A DNA stretch of 64,000 nucleotides. Origin: Streptococcus sinensis. Lineage in GTDB: Bacteria > Bacillota > Bacilli > Lactobacillales > Streptococcaceae. The position numbers and the translations under genes are program-made. Below, in pieces: positions 8,013 to 16,283 of the stretch (position 1 is the stretch's first letter; each line of letters opens with the position of its first letter). The notes beneath the pieces were generated by a model. That model did no database searches. It had not been told where the DNA came from and saw only the letters and a program-made list of their open reading frames with translations. The stretch spans positions 1 through 64,000 of the forward strand of contig NZ_JPEN01000103.1 of the NCBI RefSeq assembly GCF_000767835.1, given 5' to 3'.

Positions 8013-9541
8013 CAGAAGGAATTTTAGTTGCTTTTTTAGGTGCCATTAGACCCACAGAAGATCAAATTAATGATGCAGAGTCTATTGAAAAAAATAAGTT
8101 CGGTTACACTGAAACGAATTATTATGATCCTATCTCAGAAAACGAAGTGACATCAAAATTTACTTATGAATACTATCTCACTAAGCGGACTGAAATCAAT
8201 GTCAGTAAGGTTTTGTTGGTTGGAACTGATACATCTTCTTGGGAAGAGGTATATAGACATTTTGCTATAAAAAATAGATCTTTTTCAATGAAGGATTATC
8301 AGGGTTTTCGAAATGAGTTCTCCAATACCAATAAAATCAGTCTAAAGGAAGATTTACTAAAAAAAGCTATTGAACCAGCAACTGACTATTTCACAATTTT
8401 AAGAGGTAACTCAGTCACATTTCATCCTCTTATAATAACTCTTGGTTCAACTAATCAAGAGTTAAACCAAATATTTGAAAATATTAAAACTAAGTTAGTT
8501 AAGGAGGCAGCAAATCTTTTCGATAATAAGCAAAAAAATAAAATTATTTGTGATATTACAAATGGATTTCGTTCCTTTCCTGTCTTTACCTATATGTTGT
8601 CAAACTATGTATCTAAGGTCTTGAATTGGAAGGCGGAGTTTGAAGTGTTTTATGGTATGTTTGAGGATAAAACATACCCAGGTAAGACACCGATCGTCAA
8701 TCTTAATAGCGTAGATAATCTAATGGCATGGATCAATGCAGCTAATGAATTTCGTTCCTATGCAAGTGTCAAAACTCTTCTAGAACTATTAGATAGAAGG
8801 GCTAATGATCCATACTACGACAACCTAAGAGAAATCTTCAATCAGTTTGAGTATGGAACAAATCGTAATGATCTTTACCATTTGCACCAATCAATTACAC
8901 GCTTAGCGGAAGATACTAATCTTTTACAAGGAATCGGGGATCCAGCAGTAAAATTTATAATGAATGAAATTGCGAAAGATTTAGGAGAGCATTTTAAAAA
9001 ATCTTTGTTTATACCAAAAGATGAAAAAATGAAACGCCTTGCCTACTTTCAATTTGAATTAGGGAAATGGTACGCTAGACAAGGACGTATTGGCCAAGCA
9101 GCTGTGACAACACAAGAAGCTTTAGTAACACTATTGATGTGGTTAGTAAATAATGATATCAAAGAAGATGATTTATTTAAATATGAGTTTAGAAACTATT
9201 TTAAGAATACTGTCATAGGAACTATGGATTCCAAAACTTATAAACCGATAAAAAAAGCTGAAGCAAATGTTAGAACAGAAATCCGCAATACCTTTTCTCA
9301 TTGTAATTTCAACATATCTGGAGATATAGACAATTTACAGAAAAAAATAACACAGCAAGAGAGTTATTTAATTAAGTTTCAAAAAGAGATCGAGAAGCTA
9401 CTAAGCAACGATGACTCTGGCAAGAAACTACAAGATAAAATTGTAGCTGATATTAAAAAGCGTCTAGCAAGACTGTTTTCAAATAATAAGAGATCTACAA
9501 AATTTTTTGAAGCACTAAATTTTACTTCTAGAGATGATTGA
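8009..9541 (+). CDS. Csx1-like CARF-HEPN ribonuclease (TM1812 family)
   Basis: 510 residues. An ancillary effector of type III CRISPR: the CARF domain senses cyclic oligoadenylate made by Cas10 and activates the HEPN RNase. The N-terminal half holds a Rossmann-like CARF with ILVAFLGA at the start, a VLLVGTDTS strand end near 68-76 and DITNGFRSFP at 182-191, a form of the D-x-T-x-G-x-R-x-x-P signature of TM1812/Csx1 proteins. The C-terminal half has the HEPN catalytic RxxxxH as R426-NTFS-H431. First intact gene of the III-D operon; ATG overlaps the stop of the cas6 remnant; twelve bases to the FRG gene. Exact subfamily (csx1 or csx2 in old naming) uncertain. Confidence 0.82.
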   Translation: MTEGILVAFLGAIRPTEDQINDAESIEKNKFGYTETNYYDPISENEVTSKFTYEYYLTKRTEINVSKVLLVGTDTSSWEEVYRHFAIKNRSFSMKDYQGFRNEFSNTNKISLKEDLLKKAIEPATDYFTILRGNSVTFHPLIITLGSTNQELNQIFENIKTKLVKEAANLFDNKQKNKIICDITNGFRSFPVFTYMLSNYVSKVLNWKAEFEVFYGMFEDKTYPGKTPIVNLNSVDNLMAWINAANEFRSYASVKTLLELLDRRANDPYYDNLREIFNQFEYGTNRNDLYHLHQSITRLAEDTNLLQGIGDPAVKFIMNEIAKDLGEHFKKSLFIPKDEKMKRLAYFQFELGKWYARQGRIGQAAVTTQEALVTLLMWLVNNDIKEDDLFKYEFRNYFKNTVIGTMDSKTYKPIKKAEANVRTEIRNTFSHCNFNISGDIDNLQKKITQQESYLIKFQKEIEKLLSNDDSGKKLQDKIVADIKKRLARLFSNNKRSTKFFEALNFTSRDD

Positions 9542-9553
9542 GAGGATTAAGAA

Positions 9554-10747
9554 ATGCCAAATGAAATTAGAATTACAAACTTCAGAGATTTTGTCGAAAA
9601 AGTTCAAATGCTAGAAGCGGATACCTATCGTCATCGATATGTTTTTCGTGGAGAAGGAAAATATCCTGGCTTTGAAAAATGGAAGCTCACCCCCAAGATT
9701 TTTCGTCAGATGAAAGATAGTTGCGGAGATAAACAAATTTATCGGGAAAGTGATCTAATTGATGCTGTTATAAGTCGCTATCCAAATATTTTTAAAGAAT
9801 GTAAAAGTAATCTAGAAATTTTACTCCTCATGCAACACTATGGTTTGCCAACAAGACTCTTAGATATTAGTTTTAATCCCTATATCGCTTTATTTTTTGC
9901 TTTGTCTGGGGACTCCAGCATAAAGAAACACTATATCTATGTTATTGACACAGAAAAGATTAATGAAGAGAATAATAAATCTGAATCTAAGCTGGGAAAA
10001 AGACAGAATAAAGGCTGGGATGCTCAAAAAAGTGTTTTTGACAATACCGTTGCTGTTATAGCTGCATTATCAAGATTATCTACAGCAGAACAGGATGAAA
10101 TTAAAAATTTAAAAAATAACTATGAAGCTATGAAGAAAGAGCTTCAAAAATTTGTAGAGGGTAATTCATCAATCAAACCAAGCACTTATACGAATTTGAT
10201 GAACTTTATAAACAGCAAAAGAAATAATATAGATCCAATTCCTTATATTAATAATTATAAAAATATGCAAGCGGCCTTTAATGCTAAAACATTAAATAAA
10301 GAAGCGTGGGATTTAATCCTCATAGATGTCCTAAATTCTGTTATTGAGAATTATGATGTTATGAAAAATCTAGCTAATAAAACCAAGTATTATAATCCCG
10401 GATTTGATCAAAAGATAAAATTTGAAGATTTAGATAATGACTACATTATTCGACCTCATTTTTCGAATGATCGCATTAAAAATCAAAATGGGGGATTTTT
10501 GCTATTAAATGCTCTAGACAAATCAAACAATAATAATGTACCAGAGGAATACATAGATACCGTTTGGATAATAGATTTGGAAAATGAAGATGATAGAGAT
10601 TCCGAAGTATCTCGTCAGGAATTTTTAGAGCAATTACGCTACATGGGGATTGATCAGAGTTTTGTTTATCCCGAATTAGAAAATTTTATTTGTACAGATT
10701 ATCTTGAAGTAGTAGATAATCCTTTAAACAAAACAAAAGGAGAGTAA
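9554..10747 (+). CDS. FRG-domain protein embedded in the type III-D operon
   Basis: 397 residues. The N-terminal FRG domain is clear: YVFRGEG with the name-giving FRG at 31-33, then W-x-L-x-P at 43-47, and the long signature QHYGLPTRLLD at 94-104 followed by NPYIALFFAL. After residue 150 there is a charged helical insert (about 170-290) and a C-terminal part containing IRPHFSNDRIKNQNGGF, also typical of FRG proteins. FRG domains occur in many mobile and defence-linked proteins; their biochemical activity is not known to me. The gene lies 12 bases after csx1 and one base before cas10, so it is co-transcribed and likely functions with the CRISPR effector. No transmembrane segment or signal peptide. 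Confidence 0.85.
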   Translation: MPNEIRITNFRDFVEKVQMLEADTYRHRYVFRGEGKYPGFEKWKLTPKIFRQMKDSCGDKQIYRESDLIDAVISRYPNIFKECKSNLEILLLMQHYGLPTRLLDISFNPYIALFFALSGDSSIKKHYIYVIDTEKINEENNKSESKLGKRQNKGWDAQKSVFDNTVAVIAALSRLSTAEQDEIKNLKNNYEAMKKELQKFVEGNSSIKPSTYTNLMNFINSKRNNIDPIPYINNYKNMQAAFNAKTLNKEAWDLILIDVLNSVIENYDVMKNLANKTKYYNPGFDQKIKFEDLDNDYIIRPHFSNDRIKNQNGGFLLLNALDKSNNNNVPEEYIDTVWIIDLENEDDRDSEVSRQEFLEQLRYMGIDQSFVYPELENFICTDYLEVVDNPLNKTKGE

Positions 10748-10748
10748 T

Positions 10749-12356
10749 ATGGCACAGTGTATTGCGATTTATGATATTAGTGGTATTCAGAACTTCATAT
10801 TCTCAACGAATAAGTTACGTGAAATGGTAGGTGGATCGAAAATTGTACACAAGATACTATTTGAACTACTACCTGAAAAGTTAGGATATAAAGAAGATAA
10901 CTGGAAAGATGAAAGATTTTCAAAAGAGATTCTTGAGAATCGTCTTGGCAACGTCATCTATATTGGTGGCGGTAATGCTTTTGTGCTTTATAAGAATGAA
11001 GAGGCTTACAATTGGGTAACGATTGAATTACAAAAAGAAGTTTTTGAACTTTCTGGTGGAGGTATCCGTCTTTGCCATGCCAAAATTGAAATAGACTATT
11101 TAGATCAAAAGGGAAGCTTTGTAGAAAAAATTCAAAAACCATTAATGCAAGCTCTAACAACCTACAAACAAAACACAGCTCCAATTCAGACTGCTCGCGG
11201 TTTTGCATTTGGTGCTCAGGATAATGAAACTAAAGAGCCGATAGTATTAGTCCCAACATTGAAAGATAGTCATTGCAAGTATGCTAGTTATGGTCGATTT
11301 AAAAAAAATGAAATATTTTATTCAACGAGAGATGAAAAAAGCAGCGAGGAAATTAGCCAATATTATGCGGATAATTTTGAGCAGTTTCGAGACGAGGAGG
11401 AAAAAAGTTTTGTTGCTGTGATCCACATTGATGGAAACACAATGGGAAAACAGATAATTGATTTTGCAAATAAAAATCAAGAAGAAGAAGAGACATTATT
11501 TGAACAACTGAAAGCAATGCGTGAGCTCTCTAAAGAAATTAGCAAAATATACAGAGATACTTTAGATAACACGGTTAATGAGATATTCAAAAAAGAAATT
11601 GGAACTGAAAAAGCTTACAGGGAAGCTCAAGAATTGACTAAGAGTATACCATATCGAGAAATCATCTCAGATGGAGACGATATTACTGTTATTATCAAAT
11701 CAAATAAGGCCTTACAATTTTGTGATTTATTTGTGAAAACATTAGAAAAGGAAAAAGAAGGTGGAAACTATTCTCATCTCAAAGATTTCCATATTTCTGT
11801 TGGGATAGGCATTGCCTTTGTTCACGATAAGTTCCCTTTCAGTACGGCTTATGACATAGCAGAGCAACTATGTAAAAATGCTAAAAAACGAGGATTAGAA
11901 TATCAGTTTAGAAAAAATAATATAGATGTTACTCATTCGAGCATGGATTTTCAAATTATCAAAAGTGGTATGACTACAGACATAAAAAATTTCCGTTCCT
12001 CTAATTACTATTTGGACAAAAATAATCAAGAGCCCAAATGCTTATTAAGAAGACCATATTTGTATATAAAAGAAAATAATAATACTATCCCAAAAGAGTA
12101 TACTTATTCAAATTTCATAGATACCCATACGGAATTAGTCAATCTCGGAATTGCTAATAATAAGCTTAAAGCTTTGCAACACGCCTACGCAACGAGTGAG
12201 ATGGAAATTGATTATGTAATACAAATGATTAAGGCTAGGAAAAAGTGTGAGTTGCAACCTTGGATGGGAAATAAAGCGACATATTTTGATATATTAGATG
12301 TTTGGGATTATTTAAAAGGGGGGCAAATAGATGAAAATCTTACAACTGACGATTGA
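10749..12356 (+). CDS. cas10: Cas10, HD-less type III signature subunit
   Basis: 535 residues, short because it begins directly at the palm-like fold (YDISGIQNFIF at 8-18) and has no N-terminal HD nuclease domain. The second palm starts with IHIDGNTMG (225-233) and carries SDGDD at 307-311, a variant of the GGDD cyclase motif with both metal-binding Asp residues present. It should therefore make cyclic oligoadenylates after target RNA binding but not cut DNA. A helical C-terminal domain follows. Large subunit of the III-D complex, with Csx10 encoded next and starting inside its 3-prime end. The cyclase output would feed the Csx1-like gene upstream. Confidence 0.88.
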   Translation: MAQCIAIYDISGIQNFIFSTNKLREMVGGSKIVHKILFELLPEKLGYKEDNWKDERFSKEILENRLGNVIYIGGGNAFVLYKNEEAYNWVTIELQKEVFELSGGGIRLCHAKIEIDYLDQKGSFVEKIQKPLMQALTTYKQNTAPIQTARGFAFGAQDNETKEPIVLVPTLKDSHCKYASYGRFKKNEIFYSTRDEKSSEEISQYYADNFEQFRDEEEKSFVAVIHIDGNTMGKQIIDFANKNQEEEETLFEQLKAMRELSKEISKIYRDTLDNTVNEIFKKEIGTEKAYREAQELTKSIPYREIISDGDDITVIIKSNKALQFCDLFVKTLEKEKEGGNYSHLKDFHISVGIGIAFVHDKFPFSTAYDIAEQLCKNAKKRGLEYQFRKNNIDVTHSSMDFQIIKSGMTTDIKNFRSSNYYLDKNNQEPKCLLRRPYLYIKENNNTIPKEYTYSNFIDTHTELVNLGIANNKLKALQHAYATSEMEIDYVIQMIKARKKCELQPWMGNKATYFDILDVWDYLKGGQIDENLTTDD

Positions 12357-14385
12357 GTTAAAATCTGACATGTGCTGTGGTACAGGTACAGGTGATGGTG
12401 TCCAATTTGATACAGTTTCTGCTTATAATGATTATGGATTGCCCTACATTCCAGCTAAACGTCTGAAGGGGTTGCTGCGAGAACAAGCAGAATTTCTGAT
12501 AGCTTGTGTTCCTGAAAATAAGAATTTTGTTGAAATATTGTTTGGAAAAGGAGAACAGGCTGGTGCTCTTATCGTCAATAACGCAGAGATTAAAAATGTG
12601 AGAAATCTAAAAGAGGACTTAGATAAGCTTTTTAAGAGTCAGCCGTCCTTATATAATCCGTCCGCGGTTGCTGAGTATTATACAGTAGCTAGACACGCTA
12701 CTCAAATGAAAAATGGTGTTGCTAAACCCAAATCTTTACGAACAATTGGAGCCGTACCAAGTGGCACAATATTTGAAGCGGAGTTGTATTTGGCTGATGA
12801 TTCTTGTGAGGAAGGACTAAAATTTTTGCAAGACTGTGCAAAACTTCTTCGTCACATCGGGCTCAATCGTACAAGAGGCTACGGGGAAGTCGTATGTAGC
12901 TTAAAGGGGAAGCAGGAAAATAGTTTGAATCAAAAAACGAATGGTTCAAAAAATAGTCAGGGAAAGCCAGCTATTTGTCGTTATAAAATTACTTTGAAAA
13001 CAGATGTAGTTTCAGAGAAGGATTATATTACAGGTACGGCTTTACAAGGCTGGTTTGCAGGTAGGATTGGTCAAAATAAAATACAAGAATTACTAACCCA
13101 AGTAAAATTTAGCAATGCCTATCCTTGCCTAGATAATACGGTTTTTTACCCAATGCCTTTAAGTTATATCAGTGTGAAGAATAAAGAGGAAATTTATTCT
13201 CAAGCAGATGGTTTTAAAAGATGTGAAGGAGAGCAATACGTTAAAAGAACAGGCTATGCTTATTTTGATTATACTGAATGTTCCTACGATCCTTATGATG
13301 TTCAAAAGAGTATCAGTTATCATGTTACAACGAAAGGAGAAAATGACCTCTTTACCCTTCCTTTATTAAAGGCTGGACAATCCTTTGCAGGCTTTATTGT
13401 TGCCGATCAGAGTATGTTGGACCAACTGAAAGAGATTCTTACCAAATACAATGGGGAAATCCGTCTGGGAGGCTCAGCTAATATTCAGTTTGGAAAATGT
13501 GTTTTGACGCTTGTACCTAACAGAAATGTAGAAGGCGACTTGAGTTCTAACACTAGTAAGGATGCTAGCCCATCAGGCGAAGAAACACACGTTTATATTG
13601 TCAATCTCTTATCAGATACCATTCTCTGTGATGAATATGGCTTAAATTCTGTCTCGCTAGATGTTCTAAAAAGATCCGTTGAAAAATTGTTTAATATAGA
13701 TGAGGAACCAATCATTGGTGACATCTATACAGGCACAACAACGACAGGAGGCTATAATGGTAAATGGAAGATGCCACGCCGTCGGTTTAGTGCCTTTTCA
13801 ATGGGAACACAAATATGTGTTGAATCAAAGATTGAGCCCAAGCGTTCTGAAGGCTTTATGGGTTTGCTTCAAGCAGAAGGCTACGGACAGTACCGTATAC
13901 AAAAAATTAATCCTGAGTTGTTCATTATAGGATTTAAAAAGTCTGAAAACCAAGAAAAAAATGTAGAAGGTGAAGTTGGATTTGAACTCACTTTAGCTGG
14001 TAAAGACTTAAAAGAGCAGATTGACTACAATCATCTCCTTAGAGAGCTAGAAAAGTCAGCCTATGAGATAATAGAAACACAGTCCTCTCTTTTGAAAAAA
14101 ACGAGTAGTTCGTCACTCATGCGACTCAATGCCGTCTATCAAAACTTAAATAGAGAGGGTGGTGAAGCTACACTTGAAGTTTTAGGCTCTGTTTTTAAAA
14201 ACAGCAATGATAAAAATAACAACGAACAGAAGATTTGTGAGGCAATTCTTAAAAGGTTTAAAGAGTTTAAAATGGATGACATTGTTGACACAGACAAAAG
14301 GGTCAGAGCTTCTCTACACTATTTGCAATATATTCTAACAGCTATCAAGTTCTGGTATAAAAATAATAAGGGGAGGGAGAACTAA
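12331..14385 (+). CDS. csx10: Csx10, RAMP subunit of type III-D complex
   Basis: 684 residues; ATG 12331 behind GGGGGG overlaps cas10 by 26 bases. The N-terminal RAMP domain begins LTIELKSDMCCGTGTGDG and continues YIPAKRLKGLLREQA, the usual Csx10 opening, with a glycine-rich loop IGLNRTRGYGEV near residue 180. Further G-rich loops (IRLGGSANIQFG, and EGFMGLLQAEGYGQ) suggest additional RAMP folds. Csx10 is the Cas5-like subunit that marks subtype III-D and probably binds the 5-prime handle of crRNA. Central position in the operon. Confidence 0.82.
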   Translation: MKILQLTIELKSDMCCGTGTGDGVQFDTVSAYNDYGLPYIPAKRLKGLLREQAEFLIACVPENKNFVEILFGKGEQAGALIVNNAEIKNVRNLKEDLDKLFKSQPSLYNPSAVAEYYTVARHATQMKNGVAKPKSLRTIGAVPSGTIFEAELYLADDSCEEGLKFLQDCAKLLRHIGLNRTRGYGEVVCSLKGKQENSLNQKTNGSKNSQGKPAICRYKITLKTDVVSEKDYITGTALQGWFAGRIGQNKIQELLTQVKFSNAYPCLDNTVFYPMPLSYISVKNKEEIYSQADGFKRCEGEQYVKRTGYAYFDYTECSYDPYDVQKSISYHVTTKGENDLFTLPLLKAGQSFAGFIVADQSMLDQLKEILTKYNGEIRLGGSANIQFGKCVLTLVPNRNVEGDLSSNTSKDASPSGEETHVYIVNLLSDTILCDEYGLNSVSLDVLKRSVEKLFNIDEEPIIGDIYTGTTTTGGYNGKWKMPRRRFSAFSMGTQICVESKIEPKRSEGFMGLLQAEGYGQYRIQKINPELFIIGFKKSENQEKNVEGEVGFELTLAGKDLKEQIDYNHLLRELEKSAYEIIETQSSLLKKTSSSSLMRLNAVYQNLNREGGEATLEVLGSVFKNSNDKNNNEQKICEAILKRFKEFKMDDIVDTDKRVRASLHYLQYILTAIKFWYKNNKGREN

Positions 14386-14386
14386 T

Positions 14387-15751
14387 ATGGGCGATAGTAT
14401 CTATTTGTTTAAGGGAATCTTGAAAGCTGAAACTCCTTTTATGATTGGTAATGGTGATGATACTTATTCTGATATGGATTTGCTTAGGAATCATAAAAAA
14501 GAACCATTTATACCTGGTACGGCTTTAGCAGGAGTTTGTAGAGCCTACTTGGAAAAAGATGATAACTTTAAAGATAAGGTGAAGAACTATTTTGGTGAAG
14601 GTAAGAAGGGACATGAATCAACGAAATATAGGCAGAGTCAAGTCATTGTCTACGATGGACAATTAGAGGGAGCTGAGAAACCGCCCACTCGTATTCGTGA
14701 CTCTGTAAAGTTGGAAAATAAAGTAGTAGTTGATGAAAGTAAGTTTGATTTTGAGATTGTTGAAGCAGGAGCTGCCTTTTCCTTCCGACTAGAATTTAAA
14801 GTAGATAAGGAAAAAAGGAATGAAGTAGAGAGTCTTGTAAGAGCATTGATTGCAGGTTTTCATCATGGAGAGATTCGAATCGGTGGAAAAAGTAATCGAG
14901 GATATGGCTATTTTAAACTCCTTCCCTCTCTAGATTTAGATACAGCGGGAGTAAAATGCAAATATTTTGATTTGACAGATTTAGGTAAATTAAAAGATTA
15001 CATCAATTGGGACTGGTCAAAGGCGACATTTACTGAAGAACTATCTCTGAAAGAACTACCACAAGAATCACAAAATAATGCCTTTAAATCTATACCACTT
15101 CAGTTGCATAGTTTTCTTTTCATCCGTGATTACGCTCACAATGAGGAGTATGAGGATGGGACTATTGATGCAGTCCCACTTAAAAATAGTAAAGATGAAG
15201 TAGTGATTCCAGGTACTACTTGGGCAGGAGTCTTCCGACACCATATGGAGCGAATTTTAAATCAGTTAGATAGAAAAGTAATTGGTAAGATTTTTCCTAA
15301 ATGTAACATCAATAAAGAATCTTGGCCTAAAGCGCTTATAGAATATTTATTTGGCTATGTTCATGAGGAAAAAAGTGATAAGAATGACGAGCCTCAGGCT
15401 TCTAATAATCAGGCTTCACATATTTTTTTTAAAGAGAGTCATTTTGAAAAGGGAAACGTTTCAGAAATCTTAAGAACCCGAACAGCTATAGATCGCTTTA
15501 CTGGTGGAGCTTCAAAAGGTTTGTTATTTAATAACAAACTAGCATATACTCAGGGGGATAGATCTAGTTGCTGTTTAGAGATCGGCCTATCGCGAGAGTT
15601 GAAAGATGAAGAAAAACAGTATGATTTTGTAAAATCCTTACTTGATGTCTGTTTTGAGGATTTACAGGAGGGATATCTAGCTGTTGGTGGTCAAACTGCA
15701 GTCGGAGGGGGAATTTTTAGAAAAGGAGAGGTGAAAGATGACGAAGTTTGA
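14387..15751 (+). CDS. Cas7-type RAMP protein with two RAMP domains (Csm3-like)
   Basis: 454 residues. The first RAMP domain opens KAETPFMIGNGDDTYSDMDLL and has PFIPGTALAGVCRAYLE and a glycine-rich loop IRIGGKSNRGYGYF near 160-175. The second, from about residue 225, repeats the pattern with VIPGTTWAGVFRHHME and ends in LAVGGQTAVGGGIFRKG. It is thus a fused pair of Cas7 backbone subunits, as in several III-D complexes. Asp residues in the first domain (GDDTYSDMD) could serve as the RNA-cleaving metal site of Csm3-type Cas7. Starts one base after csx10 with a GGGGAGGGAGAAC ribosome site. Confidence 0.82.
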   Translation: MGDSIYLFKGILKAETPFMIGNGDDTYSDMDLLRNHKKEPFIPGTALAGVCRAYLEKDDNFKDKVKNYFGEGKKGHESTKYRQSQVIVYDGQLEGAEKPPTRIRDSVKLENKVVVDESKFDFEIVEAGAAFSFRLEFKVDKEKRNEVESLVRALIAGFHHGEIRIGGKSNRGYGYFKLLPSLDLDTAGVKCKYFDLTDLGKLKDYINWDWSKATFTEELSLKELPQESQNNAFKSIPLQLHSFLFIRDYAHNEEYEDGTIDAVPLKNSKDEVVIPGTTWAGVFRHHMERILNQLDRKVIGKIFPKCNINKESWPKALIEYLFGYVHEEKSDKNDEPQASNNQASHIFFKESHFEKGNVSEILRTRTAIDRFTGGASKGLLFNNKLAYTQGDRSSCCLEIGLSRELKDEEKQYDFVKSLLDVCFEDLQEGYLAVGGQTAVGGGIFRKGEVKDDEV

Positions 15752-16283
15752 AACGATAAAGAGTAAGATAACGCCTTTAACCCAGTTTGATAGCCTATCC
15801 CTATCAGGCTATACTTATGCTGTCTATTATTGGAGTGATGGAGTCGAAATAAAGGAATGCTCTTCGGGGAACAAGATCGAAACGAGTAGAACGGGAGCCT
15901 ATCTTCTAGAGTTGCGTGCTTTTAATAAGAAACAAGAACTCTATCTTATCCGAGTGGAAGCTGGTGAACATGCTTATCAAGGTCGTATCAGACAAGATGA
16001 GACGGGGGATGATATTCTTATTTTCGATGAAGAACATAAAATTTGGGGAGATCCAGAGAAAAACAGTAGCGAAAATGGTAGTACCACTTTAAAAGAAGAC
16101 CGTGGCATTGAAGTTACTCTGCCTATTTCTGTTGACAAAGGAGAGACTGCCTTTATCACTGTACGGAATTATTTCAAGACCGCTGATGGAGACTTACAGT
16201 CAGTCGACTGGCGTTTTGTTGCTTTGAGTAAAAAAGAAGCAACTCCTTACCTATCAGAAGTTAAAGGAGAAAATGATGGCTGA
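15738..16283 (+). CDS. csx19: Csx19-like protein of type III-D
   Basis: 181 residues overlapping the previous gene by 14 bases. Visible features are YLLELRAFNKKQELYLIRV, a KIWGDPE segment and a KEDRGIEVTLPI segment, which together fit my memory of the Csx19 (TIGR03984) family found only in III-D loci. No catalytic motif is seen. In III-D complexes it occupies a small-subunit-like position, but its function is not settled. Assigned partly because it sits between a Cas7 gene and a TIGR03986-type RAMP. Confidence 0.68.
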   Translation: MTKFETIKSKITPLTQFDSLSLSGYTYAVYYWSDGVEIKECSSGNKIETSRTGAYLLELRAFNKKQELYLIRVEAGEHAYQGRIRQDETGDDILIFDEEHKIWGDPEKNSSENGSTTLKEDRGIEVTLPISVDKGETAFITVRNYFKTADGDLQSVDWRFVALSKKEATPYLSEVKGENDG

